Assembly: GCF_000718785.1 (NCBI RefSeq)
Contig: NZ_JOCA01000021.1
Location: forward strand, 1-64,000
From: Streptomyces sp. NRRL WC-3626
Lineage (GTDB): Bacteria > Actinomycetota > Actinomycetes > Streptomycetales > Streptomycetaceae
Length of the DNA stretch: 64,000 nucleotides
Reading direction: 5' to 3'
The notes beneath the pieces were generated by a model that was not told the origin of the DNA, ran no database searches, and was given only the letters and a program-made list of their open reading frames with translations. This document shows, in pieces, positions 37,445 through 46,188 of the stretch; position 1 is the first letter of the stretch, and the number at the start of each line of letters is the position of its first letter. The position numbers and the translations under genes were made by a program.

Positions 37445-38335
37445 TCAGTCCGCGGGGCCGATGCTGCTGCCGACGCCACCGGAGGAGGCCGTGTCGGTGA
37501 CCGAGCGGATGCCGTTCGTGATGCGGTCCATGTCGGCCAGGGGCGGGCCGTCCTCGCCGGCGTCGAAGACGTAGCGGACGAGGACCGGGGAGCCGGTGCC
37601 GACGCTGGAGGGGAATACCAGTGACTGCACGTAGCCGCCGGGCCCCTTGGCGGTGGTGACGCGCCACCGCACGAGATATCCGGCGCGGCCCGCCACCGCG
37701 ACCGGACCGGACTTCACGACCTCGTGGGACGTCAGGCCGCCATAGGGGCGCTGGCCGAGGGCGTCCTTGTCGAAGGCCGCGTCGGCCGCGTCGGAGACGT
37801 CCTCCTCGGCGAGCGCCTCGGGCGAGGTCTCGTCCTTCCCGGTGACGGTGCGGGAGATGACGAGGCCGTGCCGGCAGACGGTGCCGTCGCCGGGGCAGTC
37901 GTAGGTTCCGTCGGTGGTCATGACGACGTCGTCCTGGGGCACGTTCTTCGGCCGGACCCAGCCGTCGAGGAGCGGGAGGGTGATCCCGTTGAGCTGGTCC
38001 TCGACCACGTTCGGGTCCTCGGAGGAGGACGGCGACGGCGTCGGTGACGACGGCAGGGGCGGCGGGGCGGACGTGGAGCCCGTCGGGCCGCTCCGCGTCT
38101 TCGGTTCGCCGTCGTCACCGCCGAGCAGTACCGCACCGGTGACGACCGCCGCGACCAGCACGGCCCCGGCCGTGGTGAGCGCGATCGCCTTCGTACGGCC
38201 GCCGGACGGCGCCCGCGGCACGGCGGGAGCCCCGGGGGTGCGCCGGTGCTCGGTCCAGGCCGTGCCGTCCCACCAGCGTTCCAGGTGCGGGCCGTGCGGG
38301 TCGGCGTACCAGCCGGGCGGGGGCGTCATGCTCAT
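37445..38335 (-). CDS. DUF2510 membrane protein
   Basis: The 296-residue protein begins with a DUF2510 module (PPGWYADPHGPHLERWWDGTAWTEH), followed by one membrane helix (ALTTAGAVLVAAVVTGAVLLGG), a Ser/Pro linker and a 200-residue extracytoplasmic domain with two Cys (YDCPGDGTVC). DUF2510 is a cytoplasmic module of unknown role. ATG 38329 is an alternative start. Confidence 0.85.
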   Translation of the reverse strand: MSMTPPPGWYADPHGPHLERWWDGTAWTEHRRTPGAPAVPRAPSGGRTKAIALTTAGAVLVAAVVTGAVLLGGDDGEPKTRSGPTGSTSAPPPLPSSPTPSPSSSEDPNVVEDQLNGITLPLLDGWVRPKNVPQDDVVMTTDGTYDCPGDGTVCRHGLVISRTVTGKDETSPEALAEEDVSDAADAAFDKDALGQRPYGGLTSHEVVKSGPVAVAGRAGYLVRWRVTTAKGPGGYVQSLVFPSSVGTGSPVLVRYVFDAGEDGPPLADMDRITNGIRSVTDTASSGGVGSSIGPAD

Positions 38336-38357
38336 CCCGGCACTGTAACGACGAGGG

Positions 38358-39140
38358 CTACAGCGGCGTGACGTACGCCCCCGAGATCCCGCCGTCCACG
38401 AGGAAGTCGGTGGCGTTGACGAAGGAGGAGTCGTCGCTGGCCAGGAAGGCGACGGCGGCGGCGATCTCGGCGGCGTCGGCGAACCGGCCGAGCGGGATGT
38501 GCACCAGCCGGCGGGCGGCCCGTTCGGGGTCCTTGGCGAACAGTTCCCGCAGGAGCGGGGTGTCGACCGGGCCGGGGCACAGGGCGTTGACCCGGATGCC
38601 CTCGCGGGCGAACTGCACCCCGAGTTCGCGGGACATGGCGAGCACGCCGCCCTTGGAGGCCGTGTACGAGATCTGGCTGGTAGCCGCCCCCATCCGGGCG
38701 ACGAAGGACGCCGTGTTGATGATGGAGCCCCTGCCCTGGCGCCGCATGTAGGGGATGGCGGCCCTGCAGCACAGGAAGACGGAGGTGAGGTTGACGTCCT
38801 GGACGCGCTTCCAGGCGTCGAGCCCCGTCTCCAGGATGGAGTCGTCGTCGGGCGGGGAGATTCCCGCGTTGTTGAAGGCGACGTCGACGCTGCCGTAGGT
38901 GTCGTACGCGGTCCTGAACAGCGCCTCGACCTGCTCGGGGTCGGTGACGTCGACGTGCACGAAGATGCCGCCGGTCTCCTCGGCCGCGGCCTTGCCGCGT
39001 ACCTCGTCCACGTCCGCGCAGACGACGTGCGCGCCCTCGGAGGCGAGCCGGCGGGCGGTGGCGAGTCCGATGCCGCTGCCGGCTCCGGTGACGACGGCGG
39101 TACGGCCGACGAGTCGGCGGCAGATGATCTCTTCGCTCAT
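38358..39140 (-). CDS. Short-chain dehydrogenase/reductase
   Basis: The 260-residue SDR has the NAD(P) motif TGAGSGIG, NNAG, catalytic Ser...YTASKG and GGISGAYVTPL at the end. It is read 6 bp after the aldehyde dehydrogenase and belongs to the glnA4-like operon. A role in oxidising or reducing an amino alcohol or aldehyde intermediate is inferred. Confidence 0.9.
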   Translation of the reverse strand: MSEEIICRRLVGRTAVVTGAGSGIGLATARRLASEGAHVVCADVDEVRGKAAAEETGGIFVHVDVTDPEQVEALFRTAYDTYGSVDVAFNNAGISPPDDDSILETGLDAWKRVQDVNLTSVFLCCRAAIPYMRRQGRGSIINTASFVARMGAATSQISYTASKGGVLAMSRELGVQFAREGIRVNALCPGPVDTPLLRELFAKDPERAARRLVHIPLGRFADAAEIAAAVAFLASDDSSFVNATDFLVDGGISGAYVTPL

Positions 39141-39146
39141 GTGCGG

Positions 39147-40520
39147 TCAGGCCTCCGTGCTGATGAAGACGTTCTTGGTTTCGGTGAAGGCGGTCAGCGC
39201 GTCCGGGCCGAGCTCGCGCCCGACCCCGGACTGCTTGAACCCGCCGAACGGGGTCCAGTAGCGCACGCTGGAATGGGAGTTGACGGACAGGTTGCCCGCG
39301 CGGACGGCCTGCGAGACGCGCAGGGCGCGGCCGACGTCGCGGGTCCACAGGGAGCCTGAGAGGCCGTAGTCGGTGGCGTTGGCCAGGCGTACGGCGTCGG
39401 CCTCGTCGTCGAAGGGGAGGACGACGGCGACGGGGCCGAAGACCTCCTCGACGGCCACCCGCGCCTGCGGGTCGACGCCGGTGAGGACGGTGGGCGGGAA
39501 CCAGTACCCGGGGCCCTCGGGGGCCTTGCCGCGGATGCCGTCGAGGCCGTCGGTGGCGTAGGAGCGGACACGGGCGAGCTGGGCGGCGGAGATCAGCGGG
39601 CCCATGTCGACGCTCTCGTCCGCCGGGTCGCCGACCCGGACGGCCTCGATCGCGGGGGCGAGCAGTTCCAGGAACCGGTCGTGCGCGGAGCGCTGGACGA
39701 GGATGCGGGTGCGGGCGCAGCAGTCCTGCCCGGCGTTGTCGAGGAAGGACATGGGGGCGGCCGCGGCGGCGGCCTCCAGGTCGGCGTCGGCGAAGACGAT
39801 GTTGGGGCTCTTGCCGCCGAGTTCGAGGGTGACGCGCTTGAGGTGGGCGGCGCCCTTGGCCCACACCTGTCTGCCGACGGCCGTGGACCCGGTGAACACG
39901 ATCTTGGCGACGCCGGGGTGTTCGACGAGGGCGTTCCCGGTGACCGGGCCGTGTCCGGGGAGCACCTGGAACAGGCCCTCGGGCAGGCCGGCTTCCAGGG
40001 CGAGTCCGGCCAGGCGCAGGGCGGTGAGGGGGGTCGTCTCGGCGGGTTTGAGGAGCACCGCGTTGCCGGCGGCGAGGGCGGGTGCGGTGCCCCAGGCCGC
40101 GATGGGCATCGGGAAGTTCCAGGGGGCGATGACGCCGACGACGCCGAGCGGTTCGAGGAAGGTGACGTTCACGCCGCCGGGGACCGGGATCTGCCGGCCG
40201 GTGAGGCGTTCCACTCCCCCGGCCGCGTAGTCGAGCAGGTCGCGGACGTTGCCTGCCTCCCAGCGGGCGTTTCCCAGGGTGTGGCCGGCCTCGCGGACCT
40301 CCAGGCGGGCCAGTTCCTCGAGGTGCTCGTCGACGGTGGCGGCGAACCCGCGCAGCAGCCGGGCCCGGTCGGCGGGGGCGAGGGCGGCCCAGGCGGTCTG
40401 CGCGTGTGCGGCGCGTACGACGGCGGTGTCGACGTCGGCGGGGGTGGTGGCCGGGACGGTGGCGATCAGCTCCTCGGTCGCGGGGTTGCGTACCTGGAGC
40501 TCGGGGGGCTGGTCGGACAC
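39147..40520 (-). CDS. Aldehyde dehydrogenase
   Basis: The 457-residue NAD(P)-dependent enzyme has the catalytic Cys in NAGQDCCARTRI (about residue 267), the general-base Glu in VTLELGGKSPN and the WNFPMPIAAWG coenzyme segment. GTG 40520 fits the domain start; longer upstream reading is rejected since it crosses the GlnA gene. In the proposed pathway it would oxidise an aminoaldehyde or gamma-glutamyl aldehyde. Confidence 0.92.
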   Translation of the reverse strand: MSDQPPELQVRNPATEELIATVPATTPADVDTAVVRAAHAQTAWAALAPADRARLLRGFAATVDEHLEELARLEVREAGHTLGNARWEAGNVRDLLDYAAGGVERLTGRQIPVPGGVNVTFLEPLGVVGVIAPWNFPMPIAAWGTAPALAAGNAVLLKPAETTPLTALRLAGLALEAGLPEGLFQVLPGHGPVTGNALVEHPGVAKIVFTGSTAVGRQVWAKGAAHLKRVTLELGGKSPNIVFADADLEAAAAAAPMSFLDNAGQDCCARTRILVQRSAHDRFLELLAPAIEAVRVGDPADESVDMGPLISAAQLARVRSYATDGLDGIRGKAPEGPGYWFPPTVLTGVDPQARVAVEEVFGPVAVVLPFDDEADAVRLANATDYGLSGSLWTRDVGRALRVSQAVRAGNLSVNSHSSVRYWTPFGGFKQSGVGRELGPDALTAFTETKNVFISTEA

Positions 40521-40528
40521 GGAGGGCC

Positions 40529-41899
40529 TCACATGCGTTCGAAGGAGCGGCGCAGCTCCCAGTCGGTGACCGCGGCGTCGAAGGCGTCGATCTCGACGCG
40601 CGCCATGTTGCGGTAGTGCGCGACGACCTCGTCGCCGAAGGCCGCCTTGGCGATCGGGCTGGTCTCCCACAGCTCGGCGGCCTCGCGCAGGGTGGTGGGG
40701 ACGTGCGCGAAGTCGGCCGTGTAGGCGTTGCCCGCGCACCGCTCGGGCAGTTCGAGCTTCTGCTCGATGCCGTACAGCCCGGCCGCGACCATGCCGGCCA
40801 CGGCGAGGTGGGGGTTGACGTCGCCGCCGGGCAGCCGGTTCTCGAAGCGCAGGGAGCGGCCGTGGCCGACCACGCGCAGCGCGCAGGTGCGGTTGTCGTG
40901 GCCCCAGGCGACGGCGGTGGGGGCGAAGGAGCCGGGCTGGAACCGCTTGTACGAGTTGATGTGCGGGGCGTAGAGCAGCGAGAACTCGCGGAGCGCGACG
41001 AGCTGCCCGGCGAGGAAGTGCCGCATGACCTCGGACATGGCGTCCGGTACCGCGGCGGAGTCGGGCATCGCGGTCCCGCCGTCGAGGCCGGCGAGGGAGA
41101 GGTGGATGTGGCAGGAGTTGCCCTCGCGCTCGTTGTACTTCGCCATGAAGGTGAGCGAGACGCCCTCCTGGGCGGCGATCTCCTTGGCGCCGGTCTTGTA
41201 GACGGCGTGCTGGTCGCAGGTGACCAGGGCCTCGTCGTAGCGGAAGGCGATCTCGTGCTGGCCCGGGTTGCACTCGCCCTTGGCGGACTCGACGGTGAGT
41301 CCGGCGCCGGCCATCTCGTTGCGGATACGGCGCAGCAGGGGCTCGACGCGGCCGGTGCCGAGCACCGAGTAGTCGACGTTGTACTGGTTCGCGGGGGTGA
41401 GCCCGCGGTAGCCGGCGTCCCAGGCCTGCTCGTAGGTGTCCTTGAAGACGATGAACTCCAGCTCGGTGCCGACCTGGGCGGTGTAGCCGAGGGCGGCGAG
41501 ACGGTCCAGCTGGCGGCGCAGTATCTGCCGGGGGGCGGCGACGACCGGGGAGCCGTCGGCCCAGGCGAGGTCGGCGACGACCAGGGCGGTGCCCTCGTTC
41601 CAGGGCACCCGGCGCAGGGTGTCGAGGTCGGGGTACATGGCGAAGTCGCCGTAGCCGGTCTCCCAGGAGGACATGGCGTAGCCGTCGACGGTGTTCATGT
41701 CGGCGTCGACGGCGAGCAGGTAGTTGCAGCCCTCGGAGCCGTGGCGGAGGACCTCGTCGAGGAAGAAGCGTGCGGCGAACCGCTTGCCCTGGAGGCGTCC
41801 CTGCATGTCGGGGAAGGCCAGGACGACGGTGTCGATCTCGCCGCCGGCGACGAGGGCGCGCAGTTCCTCGACGGAGAGCGGGGGTGTGCGGTCTGCCAC
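40529..41899 (-). CDS. glnA4: Glutamine synthetase-like gamma-glutamyl-amine ligase (GlnA4 type)
   Basis: The 456-residue protein has a GS beta-grasp domain (about 10-105) and catalytic domain with GTELEFIVF, ESAKGECNPGQHEIAF, MAKYNEREGNSCHIHLSL and NRTCALRVVGHGRSLRFENR. The gene order matches the GlnA4 locus (SCO1613 region), where GlnA4 is reported to make gamma-glutamylethanolamide from glutamate, ATP and ethanolamine. GTG 41899 has AGGAGG 7 nt upstream. The adenylylation Tyr loop of true GlnA is not apparent. Confidence 0.85.
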   Translation of the reverse strand: MADRTPPLSVEELRALVAGGEIDTVVLAFPDMQGRLQGKRFAARFFLDEVLRHGSEGCNYLLAVDADMNTVDGYAMSSWETGYGDFAMYPDLDTLRRVPWNEGTALVVADLAWADGSPVVAAPRQILRRQLDRLAALGYTAQVGTELEFIVFKDTYEQAWDAGYRGLTPANQYNVDYSVLGTGRVEPLLRRIRNEMAGAGLTVESAKGECNPGQHEIAFRYDEALVTCDQHAVYKTGAKEIAAQEGVSLTFMAKYNEREGNSCHIHLSLAGLDGGTAMPDSAAVPDAMSEVMRHFLAGQLVALREFSLLYAPHINSYKRFQPGSFAPTAVAWGHDNRTCALRVVGHGRSLRFENRLPGGDVNPHLAVAGMVAAGLYGIEQKLELPERCAGNAYTADFAHVPTTLREAAELWETSPIAKAAFGDEVVAHYRNMARVEIDAFDAAVTDWELRRSFERM

Positions 41900-41948
41900 G
41901 GGAGGGCCTCCTCGGGCCGCTGCGAGTTGCTGTGGGGAGGGTGCGGGC

Positions 41949-42002
41949 TTCTGCGGTCGGGCCGGGAGCCATAAGGTATTGCGGGGAACCATTGCTTGGG
42001 AA
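41949..42002. promoter_or_regulatory. Divergent promoters of glnA4-like and FadR-type genes
   Basis: Plus strand -35 TTCTGC (41949-41954), 17 bp, -10 TAAGGT (41972-41977). Minus strand -35 TTCCCA (42002-41997), 18 bp, -10 TACCTT (41978-41973). The two -10 boxes overlap almost entirely, so the promoters compete and one operator would control both. Confidence 0.45.
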
Positions 42003-42016
42003 GGGGGCGCGGCGGG

Positions 42017-42751
42017 ATGCCGGACGATGCGGGCGGCGGGGTCGGTGACCGGCTGGCGCCGGTGCTGCGGCAGGTCCGCGCGGGCAACGGCTTCGAGGAG
42101 GCCCTGGAGCAGATCCTCCAGGTGGTGCGGCTGGGTCTGGTGGCGGACGGGGAGCGGCTGCCGGCCGAGCGCGAGCTGGCGGAGCGGCTGGGGATCAGCC
42201 GGGTGACGCTGCGCGAGGTGCTGAAGGTGCTCCAGGACCAGGGGCTGGTGGAGTCGCGGCGCGGCAGGTACGGCGGGACGTTCGTGCTGCCCCGCCCGAC
42301 GGACACCGGCGGGGAGGAGCTGCGGCGGCGGATCGCCGAGGTCGACATCGAGGACGTGCTGCGCTTCCGGGAGGTGCTGGAGGTGGGCGCGGCGGGACTG
42401 TGCGCGGCGCACGGGCTGGCCCCCGAGCAGGCGGCGCGGCTGCGCGAGGCGCTGTCCGGCACGCGGGACGCGCCGCTGGCGGAGTACCGCCGCCTGGACA
42501 CGCTGTTCCATCTCACGCTGGCGGAGCTGTGCGGTTCGCCGACGCTGACGGCGCGGTACGCGGCGGTACGGGCGTCGGTGAACGACCTGCTGGACTGCAT
42601 CCCGCTGCTGGTGCGCAACCTGGAGCACTCGCAGCGGCAGCACACGGCGCTCGTGGAGGCGGTGCTGGAGGGGGACGCGGACGGGGCGCGGGAGACGGCG
42701 CGCGAGCACTGTGCGGGGACGGCGGCGCTGCTGCGGGGGTTCCTGGCGTGA
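42017..42751 (+). CDS. FadR/GntR-family regulator with FCD domain
   Basis: The 244-residue protein has a GntR winged helix (about 25-95; LPAERELAERLGISRVTLRE) and an all-helical FCD ligand domain (about 110-235) with the metal-ligand pattern D...H...H (DTLFHLTL, HSQRQHTALVEA). It probably senses an amine or acid and controls the glnA4-like operon and the permease. It is divergent from that operon by 117 bp. Confidence 0.88.
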   Translation: MPDDAGGGVGDRLAPVLRQVRAGNGFEEALEQILQVVRLGLVADGERLPAERELAERLGISRVTLREVLKVLQDQGLVESRRGRYGGTFVLPRPTDTGGEELRRRIAEVDIEDVLRFREVLEVGAAGLCAAHGLAPEQAARLREALSGTRDAPLAEYRRLDTLFHLTLAELCGSPTLTARYAAVRASVNDLLDCIPLLVRNLEHSQRQHTALVEAVLEGDADGARETAREHCAGTAALLRGFLA

Positions 42752-42889
42752 GGTGATCCGGATGGTTTGCCGCGGCTTGATGCACGGGTCTTGCGCTCAC
42801 GCCGTTCACGCCAGGAAGGTATGGGCCGACAAAGGTCTGGATCAGCTCCATTACCCGTTGCTCGCCACCGCCCCCTGCGGAGTCGCCCC

Positions 42890-44338
42890 GTGAGCCTTCC
42901 ATCCGCGTCCCCCGAGCCCGCCGGTGAGGCGGACGACTACCTCGAACGCCGCAGACTGCGCCGTGGCAGCGCCGGCTGGCTGCTGCTGACCGGGCTCGGT
43001 GTCGCCTACGTCGTGTCCGGCGACTACTCGGGCTGGAACTTCGGCCTGGCCGAGGGCGGCTTCGGCGGCCTGGCCATCGCCATGGTGCTGATGGGCGCCA
43101 TGTACACCTGCATGGTGTTCGCGCTGGCCGAGCTGTCGTCGATCCTGCCCACGGCCGGCGGGGGCTACGGCTTCGCCCGCCGGGCGCTCGGGCCGTGGGG
43201 CGGATTCCTCACCGGGACCGCGATCCTCATCGAGTACGTCCTCGCCCCGGCCGCGATCTCCATCTTCATCGGCGACTACGTCGAGTCCCTCGGCCTGTTC
43301 GGCCTGGAGTCCGGCTGGCCGGTGTACCTCGTCTGCTTCGTCGTCTTCATCGGCATCCATCTGTGGGGCGTCGGGGAGGCGCTGCGCTTCAGCTTCGTCG
43401 TCACGGGCATCGCGGTGGCGGCGCTGGTGGTGTTCGCGCTGGGCGCGCTGCCCGGGTTCGACGCGTCCTCGCTCGACGACATCCCGGTGGACTCCTCGGC
43501 GTTCGGGGCGAACTCCTGGCTGCCGATGGGTCTGTTGGGCATCTGGGCGGCGTTCCCGTTCGGCATGTGGTTCTTCCTGGGCGTGGAGGGCGTACCGCTG
43601 GCCGCCGAGGAGACGAGGGAACCGGCCCGTACGCTGCCGAGGGCGATCCGCTGGTCCATGGGCATCCTGGTGGTGCTGGCCGTGGTGACCTTCGTCGCGG
43701 CGGCCGGGGCGCGGGGCTCGGCGGCGGTCCAGGACGCGGGCAACCCGCTGGTGGAGGCGCTGCAGCCGGACGGCGAGGCGACGACGCTGAGCCGGATCGT
43801 CAACTACGCGGGCCTCGCCGGGCTCGTCGCCTCGTTCTTCTCGCTGATCTACGCCGGTTCGCGCCAGCTGTTCGCGCTGTCACGGGCGGGCTATCTGCCG
43901 AGGTTCCTGTCCCTCACCAGCAGTCGCAGGGCTCCGTATCTCGGTCTCCTCGTGCCGGGCGCGATCGGCTTCGCGCTGGCCGCGGGGACGGGCAACGGCG
44001 CCCGCATGCTGAACATCGCCGTCTTCGGCGCGACGATCTCGTACGCGCTGATGTCCCTCTCGCACATCGTGCTGCGCCGCCGGGAACCGGAACTGCCGCG
44101 GCCGTACCGGACCCCGGGCGGGGTGCTGACCTCCTCCGTCGCGCTGGTGCTGGCCTGTGCGGCGCTGGTGGCGACGTTCCTGGTGGATGTGACGGCGGCG
44201 TTCATCGCGCTGGCCGTGTACGGCGTGGCGGTCGCCTACTTCGGGCTGTACAGCCGCAAGCATCTGGTGGCGAGGGCACCGGAGGAGGAGTTCGCGGCGC
44301 TGGCGGCGGCCGAGGCGGAGTTGACACGGGAAAGGTGA
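42890..44338 (+). CDS. Amino acid/ethanolamine permease (APC superfamily)
   Basis: The 482-residue protein has about twelve membrane helices with the APC start GWLLLTGLGVAYVVSGDYSG and LPTAGGGYGFARRALGP. The closest pattern is the ethanolamine permease group. GTG 42890 follows GGAG. It is read 138 bp after the regulator and 5 bp before the gamma-glutamyl hydrolase, suiting an uptake role for ethanolamine. Confidence 0.87.
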   Translation: MSLPSASPEPAGEADDYLERRRLRRGSAGWLLLTGLGVAYVVSGDYSGWNFGLAEGGFGGLAIAMVLMGAMYTCMVFALAELSSILPTAGGGYGFARRALGPWGGFLTGTAILIEYVLAPAAISIFIGDYVESLGLFGLESGWPVYLVCFVVFIGIHLWGVGEALRFSFVVTGIAVAALVVFALGALPGFDASSLDDIPVDSSAFGANSWLPMGLLGIWAAFPFGMWFFLGVEGVPLAAEETREPARTLPRAIRWSMGILVVLAVVTFVAAAGARGSAAVQDAGNPLVEALQPDGEATTLSRIVNYAGLAGLVASFFSLIYAGSRQLFALSRAGYLPRFLSLTSSRRAPYLGLLVPGAIGFALAAGTGNGARMLNIAVFGATISYALMSLSHIVLRRREPELPRPYRTPGGVLTSSVALVLACAALVATFLVDVTAAFIALAVYGVAVAYFGLYSRKHLVARAPEEEFAALAAAEAELTRER

Positions 44339-44343
44339 ACGGC

Positions 44344-45036
44344 ATGACGGCGAGGCCACTCATCGGCATCAGTACGTACGCGGAGCCCGAGGTGAGCTGG
44401 GGGGCGTGGCGGCTCGACGCCGCGCTGCTGCCGGCCGGCTATCCGAGGCTGGTGCAGCGGGCGGGAGGGCTGGCCGCGATGCTCCCGCCGGACGCCCCGG
44501 AGCACGCGGCGGCGACCGTGGCCCGCCTGGACGGCCTGGTCATCGCGGGCGGTCCTGACGTGGAGCCGGTCCACTACGGCGCCGAGCCGGACCCCCGCAC
44601 GGGCCCGCCCGACCGGGCGAGGGACGCCTGGGAACTGGCCCTGATCAAGGCGGCCCTGGCCCAGGGGGTCCCGCTGCTCGGCATCTGCCGGGGCATGCAG
44701 CTCCTGAACGTCGCGTTGGGCGGCACCCTGACCCAGCACATCGACGGCCACGCGACCGCCCCGGGCACCTTCACCCACCACTCGATCAAACCGGTCCCGG
44801 GCACCCTCTACGCCGCGGCGTCCCCCGCCCAGATGTCGGTTCCCACCCACCACCACCAGTCGGTGGACCGACTCGGCAAGGACCTGTCCCCCTCGGCCCA
44901 CGCGGAGGACGGCACGGTGGAAGCCATCGAACTCCCCCCACCCGCATGGACCCTGGGCATCCAATGGCACCCGGAAATGTCCAACGACCTCAGCATCATG
45001 CGGTCCCTGGTCGACTCGATCCGCGGCCTCCCGTAA
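44344..45036 (+). CDS. Gamma-glutamyl-amine hydrolase (PuuD-like class I glutamine amidotransferase)
   Basis: The 230-residue protein has the nucleophile elbow LLGICRGMQLLNV (Cys about 118) and the His-Glu pair in GIQWHPEMS. PuuD-like enzymes cleave gamma-glutamyl-gamma-aminobutyrate and similar amides. In this locus it would release glutamate from the product of GlnA4 and the aldehyde dehydrogenase. The start ATG follows AAAGGTGA; permease stop is 5 bp upstream. Confidence 0.88.
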   Translation: MTARPLIGISTYAEPEVSWGAWRLDAALLPAGYPRLVQRAGGLAAMLPPDAPEHAAATVARLDGLVIAGGPDVEPVHYGAEPDPRTGPPDRARDAWELALIKAALAQGVPLLGICRGMQLLNVALGGTLTQHIDGHATAPGTFTHHSIKPVPGTLYAAASPAQMSVPTHHHQSVDRLGKDLSPSAHAEDGTVEAIELPPPAWTLGIQWHPEMSNDLSIMRSLVDSIRGLP

Positions 45037-45044
45037 ACACCGCA

Positions 45045-45156
45045 CCGCGCGAACACCCCCCGCCCCCGCCCCCGCTCCCGCGGGCAATCGTGTCGCTGGG
45101 GCGGCACGGGTGGGCGCGACGGCACCCTGCAAACGCCGGGCCGCGCGAACACCCCC
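45045..45156. repeat. Dispersed intergenic repeat, copy B, with short direct repeats
   Basis: 45081-45130 is the inverted partner of 4681-4730 (46 of 50 matches). It is flanked by direct copies of CCGCGCGAACACCCCC at 45045-45060 and 45141-45156. It fills the gap between convergent genes; no ORF is supported. Confidence 0.7.
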
Positions 45157-45176
45157 GCCCGCGGCCCCGGCCGACC

Positions 45177-46118
45177 TCACCCCCGCGTCAGTGACAACAG
45201 ATCCCGAGCCGGCCCCGTGGGCCGGTGCCCCGTGGGCCACACCGCCCGCAAGTCGCGAGCCAGCGCCACCCCGTCCACCGGAATCCGCACCAGCCGCCGC
45301 AACGCCAGCTCCTCCCCCACCGCCAGTTCACTCAGCACCGCCGGCCCCGCCCCACCCACCGCCGCGGCCTTCACCGCAGTGGTCGAGGACAGCTCGATGA
45401 GCGGCCGAGCCAGCCCCCCGAGCGCGGCGTCCAGCACCTGCCGGGTCCCCGACCCCTCCTCCCGGAGAATCAGCGGCGTCGCCGCCAGTTCCTCCGCCGC
45501 CAGCGCCCGCCGCCGCCGCGCCCACGCATGCGACGGCGCCGTCACCACGATCAGCCGGTCGTGCCCGATCACCGCGGAGTCCAGCCCCGTCGACACCGTG
45601 AGCCCCTCCACGAACCCCACGTCCGCCTCCCCGGACAGCAACCGCTCCGCCACCGCCGCCGAGTTCCCCGCGAGCAGCGACACCGCCGTGTCCGGCCGCT
45701 CCGCGCGCAGCGCGAGCAGCCACCCGGGCAGCAGATACTCGGCGATCGTCATGCTCGCGGCGACCCGCAGCCGCGAGTCCCTGCGGTCCCGCAGCGCCTG
45801 CGCGCCCACGTCGAACGCCTCCGCCGCCTCCACGATCCGTCGCGCCCAGTCGGTGACGAGCGCCCCCGCGTCCGTGAGCCGCGACCCGCGCGGCGACCGG
45901 TCGACCAGCGCCACCCCCAACTGCCGTTCCATCGACCGGATACGGCTGCTGGCGGCCGGCTGGGTGATGCCCAGTTCCCGCGCCGCCCCGCCCAGACTCC
46001 CCAACCGGGCCACGGCCAGCAGCAGTTCCAGCGCGCCGAGGTCCGGCACCCGGTGCGCCAGGGACCCCGGACTCACCGTGCGCTGCCCCGGATGATCGTG
46101 GTCGTCCGTCTTGCTCAT
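45177..46118 (-). CDS. LysR-family transcriptional regulator
   Basis: The 313-residue protein has an N-terminal LysR helix-turn-helix (about 25-85; LGGAARELGITQPAASSRIR) and a periplasmic-binding-fold effector domain (RLRVAASMTIAEYLLPGWLL, DVGFVEG). The closest style is CysL/YeiE-like regulators. ATG 46118 lies within the palindrome CATAAGC-N3-GCTTATG. It is divergent from the TDT transporter, its likely target. Confidence 0.88.
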   Translation of the reverse strand: MSKTDDHDHPGQRTVSPGSLAHRVPDLGALELLLAVARLGSLGGAARELGITQPAASSRIRSMERQLGVALVDRSPRGSRLTDAGALVTDWARRIVEAAEAFDVGAQALRDRRDSRLRVAASMTIAEYLLPGWLLALRAERPDTAVSLLAGNSAAVAERLLSGEADVGFVEGLTVSTGLDSAVIGHDRLIVVTAPSHAWARRRRALAAEELAATPLILREEGSGTRQVLDAALGGLARPLIELSSTTAVKAAAVGGAGPAVLSELAVGEELALRRLVRIPVDGVALARDLRAVWPTGHRPTGPARDLLSLTRG

Positions 46119-46132
46119 AAGCCCAGCTTATG
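46116..46132. promoter_or_regulatory. LysR-type operator over the regulator's own start codon
   Basis: CATAAGC (46116-46122) and GCTTATG (46126-46132) are perfect inverted arms with a 3-bp centre. TAAGCT (46130-46125, minus strand) can act as a -10, placing transcription at or near ATG 46118, a leaderless start with autoregulation built in. Confidence 0.55.
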
Positions 46133-46188
46133 CCGCCATAGAGGAGTGCTCCCTGGTCACGGCGCCCCGCCCGTCCGACCGTAGGACC

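Noticed and set aside
44335..44343. GTG 44335 as start of the gamma-glutamyl hydrolase
   Set aside because: ATG 44344 has the better-spaced AAAGGTGA ribosome site.
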